NCBI RefSeq assembly: GCF_016429285.1
Contig: NZ_JAELUI010000008.1
Coordinates: 1 to 63,119 of the forward strand
From: Ralstonia sp. ASV6
Lineage (GTDB): Bacteria; Pseudomonadota; Gammaproteobacteria; Burkholderiales; Burkholderiaceae
DNA length: 63,119 nt
Direction: 5' to 3'
Positions within the stretch are counted from its first letter, which is position 1. Each line of letters opens with the position of its first letter. A program made the position numbers and the translations under genes. The notes under the pieces were generated by a model that searched no databases, was not told the origin of the DNA, and worked only from the letters and a program-made list of their open reading frames with translations. Shown here piece by piece: positions 43,357 to 51,454 of this stretch.

Positions 43357-43840
43357 CGGCGCTCATGAGCGCAACGCAACCCTCCCGATCGCCAGTCCAC
43401 AGCGCAACGTACAAGGATTCCAGCAGGTCATGCGTTGGACTCTTGAGCCCGGCAAGTACCCGTCGGGTAGGCGCCTCTCACCAATGCTCTCGCGGCTCGT
43501 CTGCCTGCCGTCTACACGAGGGCACTGCGCAGACCGATCGCGCCATCCATCAGGCGACCAACCGATGGCACAACGCAAACCCCGGCCCGCTGCGGTCAAA
43601 CCCGCGCAAGATGGTCGAACAGCACGTCGACTTCATTCGTGAATTTGATCGCGTTGCTGAAAACAGGATGGCCTCGATCGACGCCTGACCCGCCTCGATC
43701 TTGGAGAAATCGAGCACGTCGTTGATGCTGCCCAGCAGCGCGTGGCCGCCAGATTCACGGCTGGGCCGATCGCGCTGCCATCCACCGTGGCGATGGCCCC
43801 GTCAGCGCCATGAAAAGCGCCAGCACGGATGGTCAGCAAA
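43357..43840 (-). pseudogene. Remnant of a hybrid histidine kinase gene
   Basis: On the minus strand the segment near 43680-43760 reads GGHALLGSINDVLDFSKIEA, the DHp/linker motif found after the phospho-His helix of BvgS/RcsC-type kinases. About 20 codons later, in another frame, comes SNAIKFTNEVD (the N-box of HATPase), then a stop. The DNA between kinase landmarks is missing and the frames shift repeatedly (e.g. a further open stretch EAPTRRVLAGLKSPTHDLLE near 43380-43480). A large deletion plus frameshifts explains this. Upstream limits are approximate. Confidence 0.55.
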
Positions 43841-43984
43841 CCACATTCGCCCCTGTCCTATGCCATCACGCATCCGAATCGGACAAATCTCATTCAGCGC
43901 GCGGTGACTCTTCGAGAGAATGACGGTGCTGGATGCGCGGTCCACTCCCGCCGCCCAGCAACTTGTTTCAGACACTTTCCATTT

Positions 43985-44010
43985 CGCCGCCTCTGAGCGG
44001 CGGTTTTTTT
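43985..44010 (+). terminator. Intrinsic terminator just upstream of the Nudix gene
   Basis: CGCCGC pairs with GCGGCG across CTCTGA and is followed by GTTTTTTT. It is only 27 bases before the Nudix ATG, and no plus-strand gene precedes it. It could end a small RNA or act as an attenuator. Confidence 0.7.
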
Positions 44011-44036
44011 ATGTTCACCGCCATGGAAGCCCAACC

Positions 44037-44456
44037 ATGAAAGAACGTGCAACCGTCCTCTGCAAACGCGGTGACCGGATTCTTCTGGTCGCCCGCCCCA
44101 GCGCACACTGGGTTCTGCCCGGTGGCAAACCGCACCGCGGTGAAACACTGGGCGACGCCGCCCGCCGTGAGTTGGCCGAGGAAACGGGCATCGTCTGCCG
44201 TGACGTACGCCCATTGTTCCAATTCGCTGGTGGCAACAAGCACCACCACGTATTCGTTGCCGACATAGAAGCCAGTGCAATCGCCCGCCCTGCTGAGGAG
44301 ATTGCCCACTGCGCCTGGTTTGACAGACAGGCGATTGCGTCGATTGACTGCAGCCGACCGACGCCGCTCATCGTCAAACGCGCACTCAAAGTCCTCGACA
44401 ACGAGCGCTACGTCATGGCCTACATGGAAGCGATGCTGCTGCAGGCAGCAGCCTAG
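44037..44456 (+). CDS. Nudix hydrolase
   Basis: This 139-residue hydrolase has a canonical Nudix box in GGKPHRGETLGDAARRELAE followed by ETGI, with REL and EE intact. The N-terminus ATVLCKRGDRILLVARPSAH matches the start of the fold. Start at 44037 was chosen for the family start; no strong ribosome-binding site is visible. The substrate is unknown (nucleotide-sugar or NDP compounds are typical). It converges with the autotransporter gene. Confidence 0.88.
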   Translation: MKERATVLCKRGDRILLVARPSAHWVLPGGKPHRGETLGDAARRELAEETGIVCRDVRPLFQFAGGNKHHHVFVADIEASAIARPAEEIAHCAWFDRQAIASIDCSRPTPLIVKRALKVLDNERYVMAYMEAMLLQAAA

Positions 44457-44480
44457 ACCGCCTCCGCCATTCAAGCCAAC

Positions 44481-47400
44481 TCACCACGCCCAACGCACCC
44501 CCACGTTGCCCAGGATCGTGCGCTGGTGCTCGCCCCCCAGATTCGTGAGATAGCTGACCGTTGCATACGCGCTGCTGCGCTTGCTCAGCTGCGCGACCAG
44601 CCCCGCACCGACCTGCCCAGCCGTCTGGCCGACCTGCGAGCCAATCGTGGTACCCCCACCAAACGTGGTCTTGTCGTCCGAGCCGAACGAGCGCAGCACG
44701 TTCAAGCGCAGATACGGCTTCCAGTTGATCCCGTTCGAATCGAACGACCATTGCAGTCGCGCACCCACGCGGCCCAGAAACGTGTTGCCGTTGTTCCACG
44801 ACACGTTCGAGATGCCATCGTTGAAATCCTTGAGCGACAACCGTTGCCAAACCAGTTGCGCCTGCGGCTCCAGCGTCAGTCCTTGGCTGAGCGGGATCGG
44901 TAGCCCGGCTTCGACAGAGCCTGTAATAGCGTTACCGTTGGTGGAACCGTGCACGTTATCGTTTGAGCTTGTACGCACCGTCAGTGCACTGCCCATCAGC
45001 ACCACATCGGTATACCAGTTGCTCGGCGCAACGTGCGTCCAGTAGCCGCCCAGGTTGTAGCCGTTGACCTGCAGCGAGCCAACCCCCATGTTCTGCTGGG
45101 CCAACGCGAAACCGTTCACGTCGCCCACCGCACGCGAGAAGCCCAGCAGCACACCGTAGTGGTTGCGATGGCCGTTCTGCTGAGTGTCCGCATACAGATC
45201 CTGGCCAACCTGCATGCCCCACACCGTGCCATCAAACGACGGGGTCACGTCGCCTTTCTGCTTGATGTTGGTATTGCCCCCCCACACACGGGCCCATGAG
45301 GCCGGCACGGTGCCGTTCTCGGTCAGCAAGCCCTGCTCGCCCTGGCGATCGTGGAACGTATCGATCTGCAGCAGCCCGAGTTGACGTGCGACAGCTGGCG
45401 CTTCTGAATACAGCGGCACCTCCGGGCGATAGATGGGCAGTGGAGCAGCACCCGGCGCTGCGTCTGCAATCGCCTCGACGATCGAGGTCGGCGTGCCTTC
45501 AGCCGGCGTGATGGGAGGCACCGGCGCAGGCGTCGGAGTCGGGGCTGGCGCGGGGGAAATCGTGTTACGCAGATACCAGTTGTTACCGGTGCCGCTTGAT
45601 GCGCCACCCTTGGCCAGGAAGTACGTATAGGCCCCGGCACTGACTGAGCCGCCCGACAGCGTGAAGGCATTCGCACCGGTCGTCGCACCATTGATTGCCT
45701 GCACGACCTGAATGCCGTCGGCGATCGTTTGCGCGCCCGCCCCACCCGCGTTCGTCACCTTGAGCGCGCTTGAGCCGCTTGCAGTGCCGCCACTCACAAC
45801 GAGTTTGTCCGATGCTGAGCCGTCGCCCGCCAGTACCGAGTTCAGCGCGATCGTCGCGTTCTGACCGGTGTAGTTACCCGCCACGGTCAGCGTGTTGCCG
45901 ACCCCGCTGCCACCAAGCTGCGCAAGTCCGGCGTTCGTCAGGTTGCCGTTGATCTGGAAGTTGCCGGTTGCGCCGCCGGCCAAGCCGGCCAACGCGTTTG
46001 CGACTGCGATCGTGCCATTGTTCGTCACGTTGCCGGTGACGCTGCCATAGCCGCCAAGCGTCGCGCCACCTGCCACCGACACCGCGCCGCCGCCAGAGAG
46101 TGCCGCCGATGCACTGGAGCCATCGCCGACAACAAGGGTGCCGCCATTGACGTTGGTACCGCCGGCGTAGCTGTTTGTGCCGTTCAGCGTGAGGACACCG
46201 CTGCCGAGCTTGGTCAGCGAACCCGTTCCGGTGATGTTCTGCGTGACCGTGGAATTGAAGCCCTGCGTATCGATCGTGCCGTTGTTGGCCGTGATCGACA
46301 CCGCGCGGCCGGGTGTCAGGTTGAATGTGCTGCCGAGTTGTAGCGTACCGCCGTTGAACTCGAGTCCGCCCGAGGACGCGCCCAGTGCATTGTCTGCGGC
46401 CACCGACAACGTACCCTGCGTAATGGTGGTGCCGCCCGCGTAGGTATTGCTGCCAGACACGGTCAAGGTACCCGCGCCGGTTTTCTCAACCGCACCAGAC
46501 CCGCTGATGGTGCCTGTGTAGGTGCCGGCGCTGTCCTGCTGGAAGCGCACGAGCCCATTGTCAGTCACGGACAGTGGCAGGTTCGACGCATTCGCCTGCA
46601 GCGTAGCGCCATTGTTAACGGTCGCAACGACGGAGGCCGTGGTCGCGCCAAGCGTGCCCGTCAGGTTGAGCGTGCCGCTCTGCACCAGCGCGGTCGAAAA
46701 CGTACCGGTGCCCGCCCAGGTCCAGGCCGTCCCGGCCATGGTCAGGCTCTGGAAGTTGGTAAACGCGTTGGACGCCGTGCCCGTACCTTGCAACGTCACG
46801 GTGTTGGTGCCCGCGCCGCCGTTGGCGGCACCGATAATCTGCGAGCCGGTCTGCAGGATCAGCGTCACATTGCCATTGCCGCCCTGAATGGCCGTGCCAC
46901 CACCGCCCTGGATCAGCCCTGCGTTGGTGATTGTCGTGGCGCCATTGGTTGAGCGCACACCAATACCGTTGCTGCTGATGATCTGGCCGCCAGTCTGGTT
47001 GTTGATGGTTGCCGTAAACGAGCTGCCGAGTGTGTTCGACACCACCGCATCAACGCTGCCGCTGCTCGATGCGGTACCTGTCGTCTGAATCGTGCCGCTG
47101 TTGTTCAGCGTGTCGTTATTGCCCTGCATATAGACGGCCGGGGCATCCCTGCCGTTGGAAGTCAGCGTACCGCTGTTGTTGACGGTGCCGTTACCGCCGA
47201 GCAACGACACGGCGCGCGCATTGCTTCCAGACGTCGTTACCGTGCCGGTGTTGGTAATCGTATTGCCCGAGGCACCCGGATTGCTTTGGCCCCACGCGGC
47301 AGTCATCCCATACGAATTGTTGCCCGTCGTTGTAATGGAGCCATTGTTGACAAGCACGTTGTTATTGCCGTTAGCGGCCATGCCATCGTTGTACGTGCCG

Positions 47401-47786
47401 GTGGTCGTGATTACACCGGTTGCACCATTGGTGATCGTGTTGTTGTTATTCACCCCGATCAGCATGGCACCGCGGTTTGCAACACCAGTGCCGTTACCAG
47501 ACAGCGAGAGATTGCCGTTGTTGGTGATTGCGCTTTGCGTGTCGACAGAAAATGGCGTCGGCGTTGTCGCCAACGCATAGCTGCCAGTGGCCGTTGAATC
47601 AATATTGATGGTGACGTTGGTACTGCCCGCAACCGCATTCACCGATGGAATGCCCGGATTCGAGCAGGTGACGGTCGTACCACTGGCCGGTGCTGTTGAC
47701 GAACAGGCGGCGTAGGCGCCCACCGGCATCGTACCGGTGATCATCGCTATCCCACCAACACCCAGACTCCACGCATTCTTATTCAT
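44481..47786 (-). CDS. Type V (classical) autotransporter
   Basis: This 1101-residue surface protein starts at the ATG at 47786, with a signal peptide (MNKNAWSLGVGGIAMITGTM, cut near AYAA). The Gly/Asn/Thr-rich passenger (~30-790) has many parallel beta-helix repeats such as GTVTTSGSNARAVSLLGGNG, and passenger-associated repeats near residues 440-560 (GAGTLTVSGSNTYAGGTTIT; GVLTLNGTNSYAGGTNVNGG). A Pro-rich linker (PAPAPTPTPAPVPP) leads to the C-terminal ~290-residue barrel ending in GNVGVRWAW with a terminal aromatic. It probably acts as an adhesin or surface factor; no protease triad is seen. Confidence 0.93.
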   Translation of the reverse strand: MNKNAWSLGVGGIAMITGTMPVGAYAACSSTAPASGTTVTCSNPGIPSVNAVAGSTNVTINIDSTATGSYALATTPTPFSVDTQSAITNNGNLSLSGNGTGVANRGAMLIGVNNNNTITNGATGVITTTGTYNDGMAANGNNNVLVNNGSITTTGNNSYGMTAAWGQSNPGASGNTITNTGTVTTSGSNARAVSLLGGNGTVNNSGTLTSNGRDAPAVYMQGNNDTLNNSGTIQTTGTASSSGSVDAVVSNTLGSSFTATINNQTGGQIISSNGIGVRSTNGATTITNAGLIQGGGGTAIQGGNGNVTLILQTGSQIIGAANGGAGTNTVTLQGTGTASNAFTNFQSLTMAGTAWTWAGTGTFSTALVQSGTLNLTGTLGATTASVVATVNNGATLQANASNLPLSVTDNGLVRFQQDSAGTYTGTISGSGAVEKTGAGTLTVSGSNTYAGGTTITQGTLSVAADNALGASSGGLEFNGGTLQLGSTFNLTPGRAVSITANNGTIDTQGFNSTVTQNITGTGSLTKLGSGVLTLNGTNSYAGGTNVNGGTLVVGDGSSASAALSGGGAVSVAGGATLGGYGSVTGNVTNNGTIAVANALAGLAGGATGNFQINGNLTNAGLAQLGGSGVGNTLTVAGNYTGQNATIALNSVLAGDGSASDKLVVSGGTASGSSALKVTNAGGAGAQTIADGIQVVQAINGATTGANAFTLSGGSVSAGAYTYFLAKGGASSGTGNNWYLRNTISPAPAPTPTPAPVPPITPAEGTPTSIVEAIADAAPGAAPLPIYRPEVPLYSEAPAVARQLGLLQIDTFHDRQGEQGLLTENGTVPASWARVWGGNTNIKQKGDVTPSFDGTVWGMQVGQDLYADTQQNGHRNHYGVLLGFSRAVGDVNGFALAQQNMGVGSLQVNGYNLGGYWTHVAPSNWYTDVVLMGSALTVRTSSNDNVHGSTNGNAITGSVEAGLPIPLSQGLTLEPQAQLVWQRLSLKDFNDGISNVSWNNGNTFLGRVGARLQWSFDSNGINWKPYLRLNVLRSFGSDDKTTFGGGTTIGSQVGQTAGQVGAGLVAQLSKRSSAYATVSYLTNLGGEHQRTILGNVGVRWAW

Positions 47787-48003
47787 TTTTCTCTCTCGCA
47801 ATATGACGGGGGCTATTGCTACGAATTGTTGCGTCAGTGTTTATATCACCGGTCTAGATTGGCTCGCAAGGACTGGAAAATGCGGCGAAGATCGATTTGC
47901 AGTCCTAACCAAATCGGCCTAGATTCCTTTGCTGTGCTCACAAATGGCGCCCGCCCCGGAACCCTTGACGAAGGCGGCAATTGCGCATGATTTCGCGTAA
48001 ACG
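47787..48003. other. Intergenic region between autotransporter and barrel gene
   Basis: The region holds the autotransporter promoter on the minus strand and no gene. A plus-strand sigma70-like pair (TTGCTA ... TTTATA near 47815-47845, ~18-base spacing) points toward the terminator at 48004, so a small RNA is possible. Confidence 0.3.
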
Positions 48004-48039
48004 AAAATCGCTCAGACTTGCAATCCGAGCGATTTTTTT
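48004..48039 (+). terminator. Strong terminator without an assigned plus-strand gene
   Basis: AAAATCGCTC pairs with GAGCGATTTT and is followed by TTTT, a perfect 10-bp stem. No plus-strand gene precedes it, and the minus-strand side has a weak T-run for the barrel gene that ends at 48144. Confidence 0.75.
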
Positions 48040-48143
48040 GCAGGCCGTTGTGACAACGCCCGAAGCGCGTCAACGCTCCGGGCGCAAAACCAACATGACG
48101 GGTTTCCCCCTGTGGGGATTAGGAAACCATCGCAAACAGATAT

Positions 48144-48851
48144 TTAGAACTTGTAGCGCGCACCGAGGTAGATTTCATGCGAGACCAGCTTGGCACGCAG
48201 CATTTCGTCTTGCATGCCGACAGCGTTGGTGAATGCATTCCAGCCGCTTTCCGTCTTGCCCATATCGACATAGCGATAGCCCAGGTCCAGGGTCAGCTTC
48301 TTGATCGGGGAGTAAGAAACACCCACACCCAGCGACCACGCCAGATTGGTCTGGCTTGCGGCGTTGAAAGGACCACCAAAACCATTGGCCGGGTTGATCT
48401 GAGCGCCTTCCGATTTCAGCATGGCCAGACCCAGGCCGCCCATGGCGTACACCGACACGTTCTTGGCAACCGCGAAATCGCGGTACACATTGGCCATCAC
48501 GCGCTGCGATTTGATGTCGTGATAGTTGTTACTGGGCCAACGGGTCGAACCGCTCACAAAGGAATCGGTACGCGGCAGCGTGTATTCACCTTCAACACGC
48601 CAGCCGTTGGCGAAGTCGTAACCCAGAGCGAACGAGCCCGTGATGAGATTGGCGCTGTCGTCAATCGAAACGAAACTACCGATCCGCGGTCGGGCAGTGG
48701 AAGCCATGTCGTCGGCCTTGTGCTTGGCACCCACGATGCGAGCAGCGCTGTAGTAGCCCTCTTCCTTTGAAGCATCGGCGGCGGCTTGGGCAAATGCCGC
48801 GCCCGAGAACAGCAGCGCCAGCGCGCCAGGCAGTGCAAGAGTCTTGATCAT
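48144..48851 (-). CDS. Outer-membrane beta-barrel protein (OmpW/OmpA-like)
   Basis: The 235-residue protein from the ATG at 48851 has a signal peptide (MIKTLALPGALALLFSGAAF, cut near AFAQ). Alternating hydrophobic beta-strands follow: FALGYDFANGWRVEGEYTLP, NVSVYAMGGLGLAMLKSEGA, LAWSLGVGVSYSPIKKLTLD and the last strand SHEIYLGARYKF with a terminal Phe. It is an 8-strand-type barrel, an opacity/OmpW-like family. Function is unknown. It lies between the autotransporter and the M23 peptidase, both on the same strand. Confidence 0.82.
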   Translation of the reverse strand: MIKTLALPGALALLFSGAAFAQAAADASKEEGYYSAARIVGAKHKADDMASTARPRIGSFVSIDDSANLITGSFALGYDFANGWRVEGEYTLPRTDSFVSGSTRWPSNNYHDIKSQRVMANVYRDFAVAKNVSVYAMGGLGLAMLKSEGAQINPANGFGGPFNAASQTNLAWSLGVGVSYSPIKKLTLDLGYRYVDMGKTESGWNAFTNAVGMQDEMLRAKLVSHEIYLGARYKF

Positions 48852-48984
48852 GAAAACGGTCGTTGAAACGATGAGAGGAGAGAGGCATTCATCGTAGAAA
48901 GCACACCGTTTCCGTTGAACCCGGTTAGCTACGGGTAGCACCTCCGTAGCGCTACGGAGGCGGACCGCAGACCTGGCATGTGCA

Positions 48985-50124
48985 TCAACACACGTTGTTC
49001 TGGGTGGCAGATGCCGCCACCACCGATGCTGGCCCGGCACCGGCAAGACGCATCATCGCCAAGGTAGCAACGCGCTGGAATGCCGCCAGCTGATCGCCGC
49101 GTAGCGCTTGCGTGCTTGCCTTGCGAATCAAGGCAAGTGGATCGATAGGCCGATCGTCACGACGGACTTCGAAATGCAGGTGCGGCCCGGTCGCCGTTCC
49201 GGTACGGCCAACCGCACCAATGCGCTGAGTGCGCTCGACGGGCACTCCGACCCGCAACTTGGGTTCGATCTTGGAGAGATGCGCGTAGTAGGACGTGTGG
49301 CCATCTGAATGCCGAATGACCACATATTTCCCGTAGCCACGCCGCTCATTGCCGATGTGCGCAACCACGCCCGCCTCGGACGCATGCACAGCCCTGCCGA
49401 TCGGCGCCGCAAGGTCAACGCCGGAATGTCCGTGATGGGCACCCGTAACAGGATGCGTGCGTTCGCCGAAATCCGAACTGATACGCGTCGCCTGAACCGG
49501 CAAGGTAAAGCGCAGCCCCGCCATGAGCGTGCCGTCGAATCGGTAGTAGTCGCCCTGCGGATGCTCGTTCGTTGCAAACCAGACGCCCGCATAGTGCTTG
49601 CCCTGGAACCGCACCTCGATCGCGGTCAGACGGAGTGCCTGCTCGCAGCAGGCTTCTGCAACCGGTTCATAGGCGACACGGAAGTAGTCGCCCGCCGCAC
49701 CTCGCGCCGACATGTCGACCCTTCCACGAAACAGTCGCGTGATCTGCTGCAACAGGTCGCCCGGCAGGTCTGCGCGCGTGAGTGCCTTGCGGAACGTGCT
49801 CGCGATCTCGCCCGCTCGCATGCCAGATTGAAAATCTGCTGTCGGTGACTGCACCGCAGATGCGCCCCACGGCGCATGAGAGGGATTGGAGAAACGCACA
49901 TCGACAAGGTTGCCGGCCGTCGGCCTGAATGCCACGTTCGAGACTGCAGGCGCATCCGCTACCGGCGTCACACCCAGTGCGGGTGCGGGGATGACTGCCG
50001 TCATGGACCCGTATAGCAGGGCAAAACAAGCACATAGCGACCGTCGGACTCGACGCGCCGGGACGACATTGCCCGCAGGGCGACCTTGTTCGCGTGCGAG
50101 ACGGGAACGCAGGTCGAACCGCAT
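48985..50124 (-). CDS. M23 family metallopeptidase (peptidoglycan endopeptidase-like)
   Basis: This 379-residue exported protein has an N-terminal hydrophobic segment (CACFALLYGSMTAVIPAPAL) that acts as signal or anchor. The C-terminal LytM domain carries the metal ligands GAHHGHSGVDLAAPIGRAVH (HxxxD) and the HxH region GTATGPHLHFEVRRDD. All zinc residues are present, so it is likely active on peptide crosslinks. The N-terminal ~190 residues (e.g. FRKALTRADLPGDLLQQITR) resemble the accessory domain of other exported M23 proteins. It is separated from the barrel gene by 133 bases. Confidence 0.93.
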   Translation of the reverse strand: MRFDLRSRLAREQGRPAGNVVPARRVRRSLCACFALLYGSMTAVIPAPALGVTPVADAPAVSNVAFRPTAGNLVDVRFSNPSHAPWGASAVQSPTADFQSGMRAGEIASTFRKALTRADLPGDLLQQITRLFRGRVDMSARGAAGDYFRVAYEPVAEACCEQALRLTAIEVRFQGKHYAGVWFATNEHPQGDYYRFDGTLMAGLRFTLPVQATRISSDFGERTHPVTGAHHGHSGVDLAAPIGRAVHASEAGVVAHIGNERRGYGKYVVIRHSDGHTSYYAHLSKIEPKLRVGVPVERTQRIGAVGRTGTATGPHLHFEVRRDDRPIDPLALIRKASTQALRGDQLAAFQRVATLAMMRLAGAGPASVVAASATQNNVC

Positions 50125-50416
50125 GGCGTCATCACTCGCTTGAGAATTGAGAAACAGAAAATCGGGTCATGCCGCACGACACAAAAATTTGCGTCACGCA
50201 AGGCATGGAGGTCGAATGTACCGATGCGCCCCTTGCAGGTGTATAAGACCTGTCCGATTTGGCACGATGAATTGCCCGCTGATTGGCGGCAGCGTGTTGG
50301 GAGGTGGCCCATGGCTCGCTTCCCATGAGATTCGGGCCTATGCATCACGGAACTTTAGCGACGATCGCGTGCGGGGCTTGGCGTCCTTGTCCGGTGTGCT
50401 ACAATCGCGGGCTTCC

Positions 50417-50507
50417 GGAGAGATGGATGAGTGGTTGAAGTCGCACGCCTGGAAAGCGTGTATAGGTTAATAGCCTATCAGGGGTTCGAATCCCCTTCTC
50501 TCCGCCA
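50417..50507 (+). tRNA. tRNA-Ser (anticodon GGA)
   Basis: It runs from GGAGAGATGGATGAG to TCTCTCCGCCA with encoded CCA, 91 bases, including the long variable arm typical of serine tRNAs. The anticodon stem CACGC/GCGTG encloses CTGGAAA, giving anticodon GGA. The T-arm GGTTCGAATCC is intact. Confidence 0.97.
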
Positions 50508-50520
50508 GAATTCACGCAAA

Positions 50521-50550
50521 ACGCCCGCCCACGCGGGCGTTTCTGTTTTC
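50521..50550 (+). terminator. Intrinsic terminator after tRNA-Ser
   Basis: ACGCCCGC pairs with GCGGGCGT across CCAC, followed by TTCTGTTTTC. It begins 14 bases past the tRNA end. Confidence 0.85.
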
Positions 50551-50570
50551 TGACTGACGTTTCGATCCAC

Positions 50571-50607
50571 AAAAACAAAAGACCCAGTCTCCCGACAGGG
50601 CCTTTTG
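50571..50607 (-). terminator. Terminator of the small unknown gene at 50658
   Basis: On the minus strand AAAAGGCCC pairs with GGGTCTTTT, followed by TTGTTTTT. It lies 50 bases past the stop of the convergent small gene. Confidence 0.65.
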
Positions 50608-50657
50608 CATCCCACGCGCCAACACGTCACGCGTGCCGGCATCCCCCTCGCATCACC

Positions 50658-50939
50658 TCAGTGCAGCGTCGCCCGCGCTTCGGTCAGCAACAGCGTATGC
50701 GTCACCTGTTCGCGGATCGACTGGGCCTTCATCAGCAGGCGCAACGCAATGTCCGCACCGCGGCTGGCGGCCACACGTTCAATGAAGGCGGAACGTGCGC
50801 GCTCGTTCAAGGTGGCGACATGTGCCGCTTCTGACCACACCTGCCAGGCAGCGGGCTGACCAGCAAACTGCTGGCGGCGGCGCAGCAGGTCTGAATCGAT
50901 GGCAGCGGCAATTTCGACGTCTTGAATGGTGCGGTTCAT
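50658..50939 (-). CDS. Small hypothetical helical protein
   Basis: I do not recognise it. The 93-residue protein starts at the ATG at 50939 after a G-rich site. It is helical and charged (MNRTIQDVEIAAAIDSDLLR, RSAFIERVAASRGADIALRL, MKAQSIREQVTHTLLLTEA). No export or membrane signal is seen. It has its own terminator and no close partner. Confidence 0.6.
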   Translation of the reverse strand: MNRTIQDVEIAAAIDSDLLRRRQQFAGQPAAWQVWSEAAHVATLNERARSAFIERVAASRGADIALRLLMKAQSIREQVTHTLLLTEARATLH

Positions 50940-51454
50940 GGTGGCCCCCTTCTGTCTGTACGTTGCGCCCTGTGCCGGGCAGGTCTGACCGAATTACGCA
51001 ACGTCCATGCCAGTTTCAATGACAGAGCGATGGCCGCCGTCTAGCCCCAATCGCACACCGGACGCGCCTGTTTGAAACGCAATGCCGACAAGCATTTGCG
51101 CGCCACACCCCTACGTCGGTGGGGTGCAAGTTTCTCATCCGAACATGGCGCGTCACGCGTGTTTCCTTCACGTTCGTTACGCAGCGCGTTACGTAACGCG
51201 GCGACCGTTTCGGGCCAGGAACGCGCGGATCTGGCGGCGCCAAGCCCGTCGCGTGCTGTATGTCGATAGGCATGCTTGGTGCTTCATCGATTGCGCCCAA
51301 GCCGCTGGCGCGTGGTCGACCGTGTCACCCACCCTTCCTCGTACAGCCCTTCCGCTTGACCAGCTTCCTGATCGGAAGCGACTTGCCGTATGCCGCCCCT
51401 CGGCATGCCGGCCATCCCCCCAAACAAATAAGAGCAGTCAGAAGGAGACATCCC
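50940..51454. other. Intergenic region with a perfect 16-bp palindrome
   Basis: No gene is supported. The perfect palindrome CGCGTTACGTAACGCG lies at 51185-51200, with a related GTTACG half-site a few bases earlier. It is a candidate operator for the downstream hydrolase gene or another regulator. Confidence 0.45.

Noticed and set aside
44481-47786. Tandem-repeat or CRISPR-like array in the autotransporter gene
   Set aside because: The repeats are imperfect protein-level beta-helix repeats in one open frame, with no regular spacing of identical DNA.
50254-50270. Sigma54-like TTGGCACG ... TTGC on the plus strand
   Set aside because: The spacing between the GG and GC elements is one base too long, and only tRNA-Ser lies downstream. 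A similar element near 21284-21290 upstream of prkA is one base too short.
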